Source: Nitrospirota bacterium
GTDB lineage: Bacteria; Nitrospirota; Thermodesulfovibrionia; Thermodesulfovibrionales; Magnetobacteriaceae
Length of the DNA: 6,617 nt
Assembly (NCBI GenBank): GCA_015232165.1
Contig: JADGAE010000103.1
Span: forward strand, 1 to 6,617
Direction of reading: 5' to 3'
Shown here: positions 6,061-6,617 of the stretch, in pieces
Numbering within the stretch: position 1 is the first letter of the stretch
Layout of the letters: every line of letters begins with the position of its first letter
The notes under the pieces: generated by a model
What the model saw: only the letters and a program-made list of their open reading frames with translations
What the model was told of the DNA's origin: nothing
Database searches by the model: none
Translations under genes and position numbers: made by a program

Positions 6061-6617
6061 ATTTTCCGATGCAGAGGCAGGCGTTTTGTCCGCCAAAGCC
6101 AAAGGAATTGCTTAGTACCCTCCGGTGTTGTTTGTGGCGTGCCTTGTTGGGGACATAGTCGAGGTCACACTTTGGATCGGGGTGTTCGTAGTTTATTGTG
6201 GGCAGGAGCATAGATTGGTTGATGCCCATTATGGAGAGGATTGCCTCGATAGCCCCGGCGGCGGCTATGGTGTGGCCTAACATGGACTTGTTGGAGCTGA
6301 CAGGGATGTCCTTGGTCATAGGGCCAAAGACCTGCTTGATGGCGAGTGTTTCGGTCAGGTCGTTCTGTACGGTGGAGGTGCCATGTGCGTTGATGTAGTC
6401 GATGGCATTTGGCAATGGTTGTGCCGTCCCTGGCTCCAGGAGGTTGGCGTCTCTTAGGGCACCACGCATTGCAAGGATAGCTCCTTCGCCCTTGGGATGG
6501 GTATCCGTGATCCTGTAGGCATCAGCCGATGAGCCATACCCCAGGAGTTCTCCATATATGGTGGCATTTCTGCCAACTGCATGTTCGAGGTCTTCCAGGA
6601 CGACAGCCCCCGCACCC
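6053..6617 (-). CDS. fabF: Beta-ketoacyl-ACP synthase II-type ketosynthase, C-terminal part (cut by window edge)
   Basis: The last 187 residues of a FabF-type condensing enzyme are present, reading in frame from 6616; the start and the active-site cysteine lie outside the window. The visible part opens with [13 protein letters not shown] and includes [12 protein letters not shown]. The first catalytic histidine is H78 of the fragment, in [10 protein letters not shown]. The second is H115, with the conserved lysine K110, in [19 protein letters not shown]. The terminal loop is [13 protein letters not shown]. The family extends acyl-ACP by two carbons from malonyl-ACP with loss of CO2 in the cytoplasm. 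The Q-N in FGFGGQNA replaces the more common T-N of housekeeping FabF, and the neighbour is a flippase rather than acpP or rnc. It could therefore be a specialised paralogue for a lipid or polyketide-like chain. The enzyme class is certain; housekeeping FabF identity is not. Confidence 0.88.
   Translation of the reverse strand, partial: GAGAVVLEDLEHAVGRNATIYGELLGYGSSADAYRITDTHPKGEGAILAMRGALRDANLLEPGTAQPLPNAIDYINAHGTSTVQNDLTETLAIKQVFGPMTKDIPVSSNKSMLGHTIAAAGAIEAILSIMGINQSMLLPTINYEHPDPKCDLDYVPNKARHKQHRRVLSNSFGFGGQNACLCIGKFD

Overview
The window reads as chromosomal DNA of a Gram-negative-type bacterium of moderate GC content. The polytopic mannosyltransferase-like protein with C-terminal TPRs, the single-domain response regulator next to a kinase relic, the DHA2-family exporter and the palindromic GC-rich intergenic repeats together resemble environmental Nitrospirota or Deltaproteobacteria. 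That placement is an impression from gene style, not a search result. No rRNA, tRNA, CRISPR array, transposase or phage gene was seen.

Layout. Positions 61-2055 (minus) encode a membrane GT-C/TMTC-like protein with five TPR units. It follows a stand-alone response regulator (2139-2528, minus). Directly upstream of the regulator is the decayed 3' end of a histidine kinase (2525-2748, minus), whose surviving pieces lie in three different reading frames. Positions 2757-2965 hold a palindromic element with about 22-bp imperfect terminal inverted repeats and two nested hairpin modules. After a short non-coding stretch with a possible promoter comes the only plus-strand gene, a 510-residue EmrB/QacA-type MFS exporter (3121-4653). 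It converges on a polysaccharide flippase gene (4789 to about 6060, minus). The gap between them is largely filled by a second, shorter relative of the palindromic element (4681-4770). The flippase overlaps the end of a FabF-type ketosynthase gene (6053 to the window edge, minus), which is cut by the edge.

How it fits together. The ketosynthase and flippase overlap and are probably co-transcribed, which hints at a locus joining acyl-chain synthesis to export of a lipid-linked or polysaccharide product. The regulator and TPR membrane protein are in the same orientation with an 83-bp gap and may also be co-transcribed, although no functional link is evident. The exporter lacks the membrane-fusion partner that usually accompanies EmrB. 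It is bracketed by two related repeats in the same orientation, which is the most unusual structural feature here. I did not find a convincing new defence, secretion or biosynthetic system. The strongest unexplained signals are the repeat family and the kinase decay beside it.
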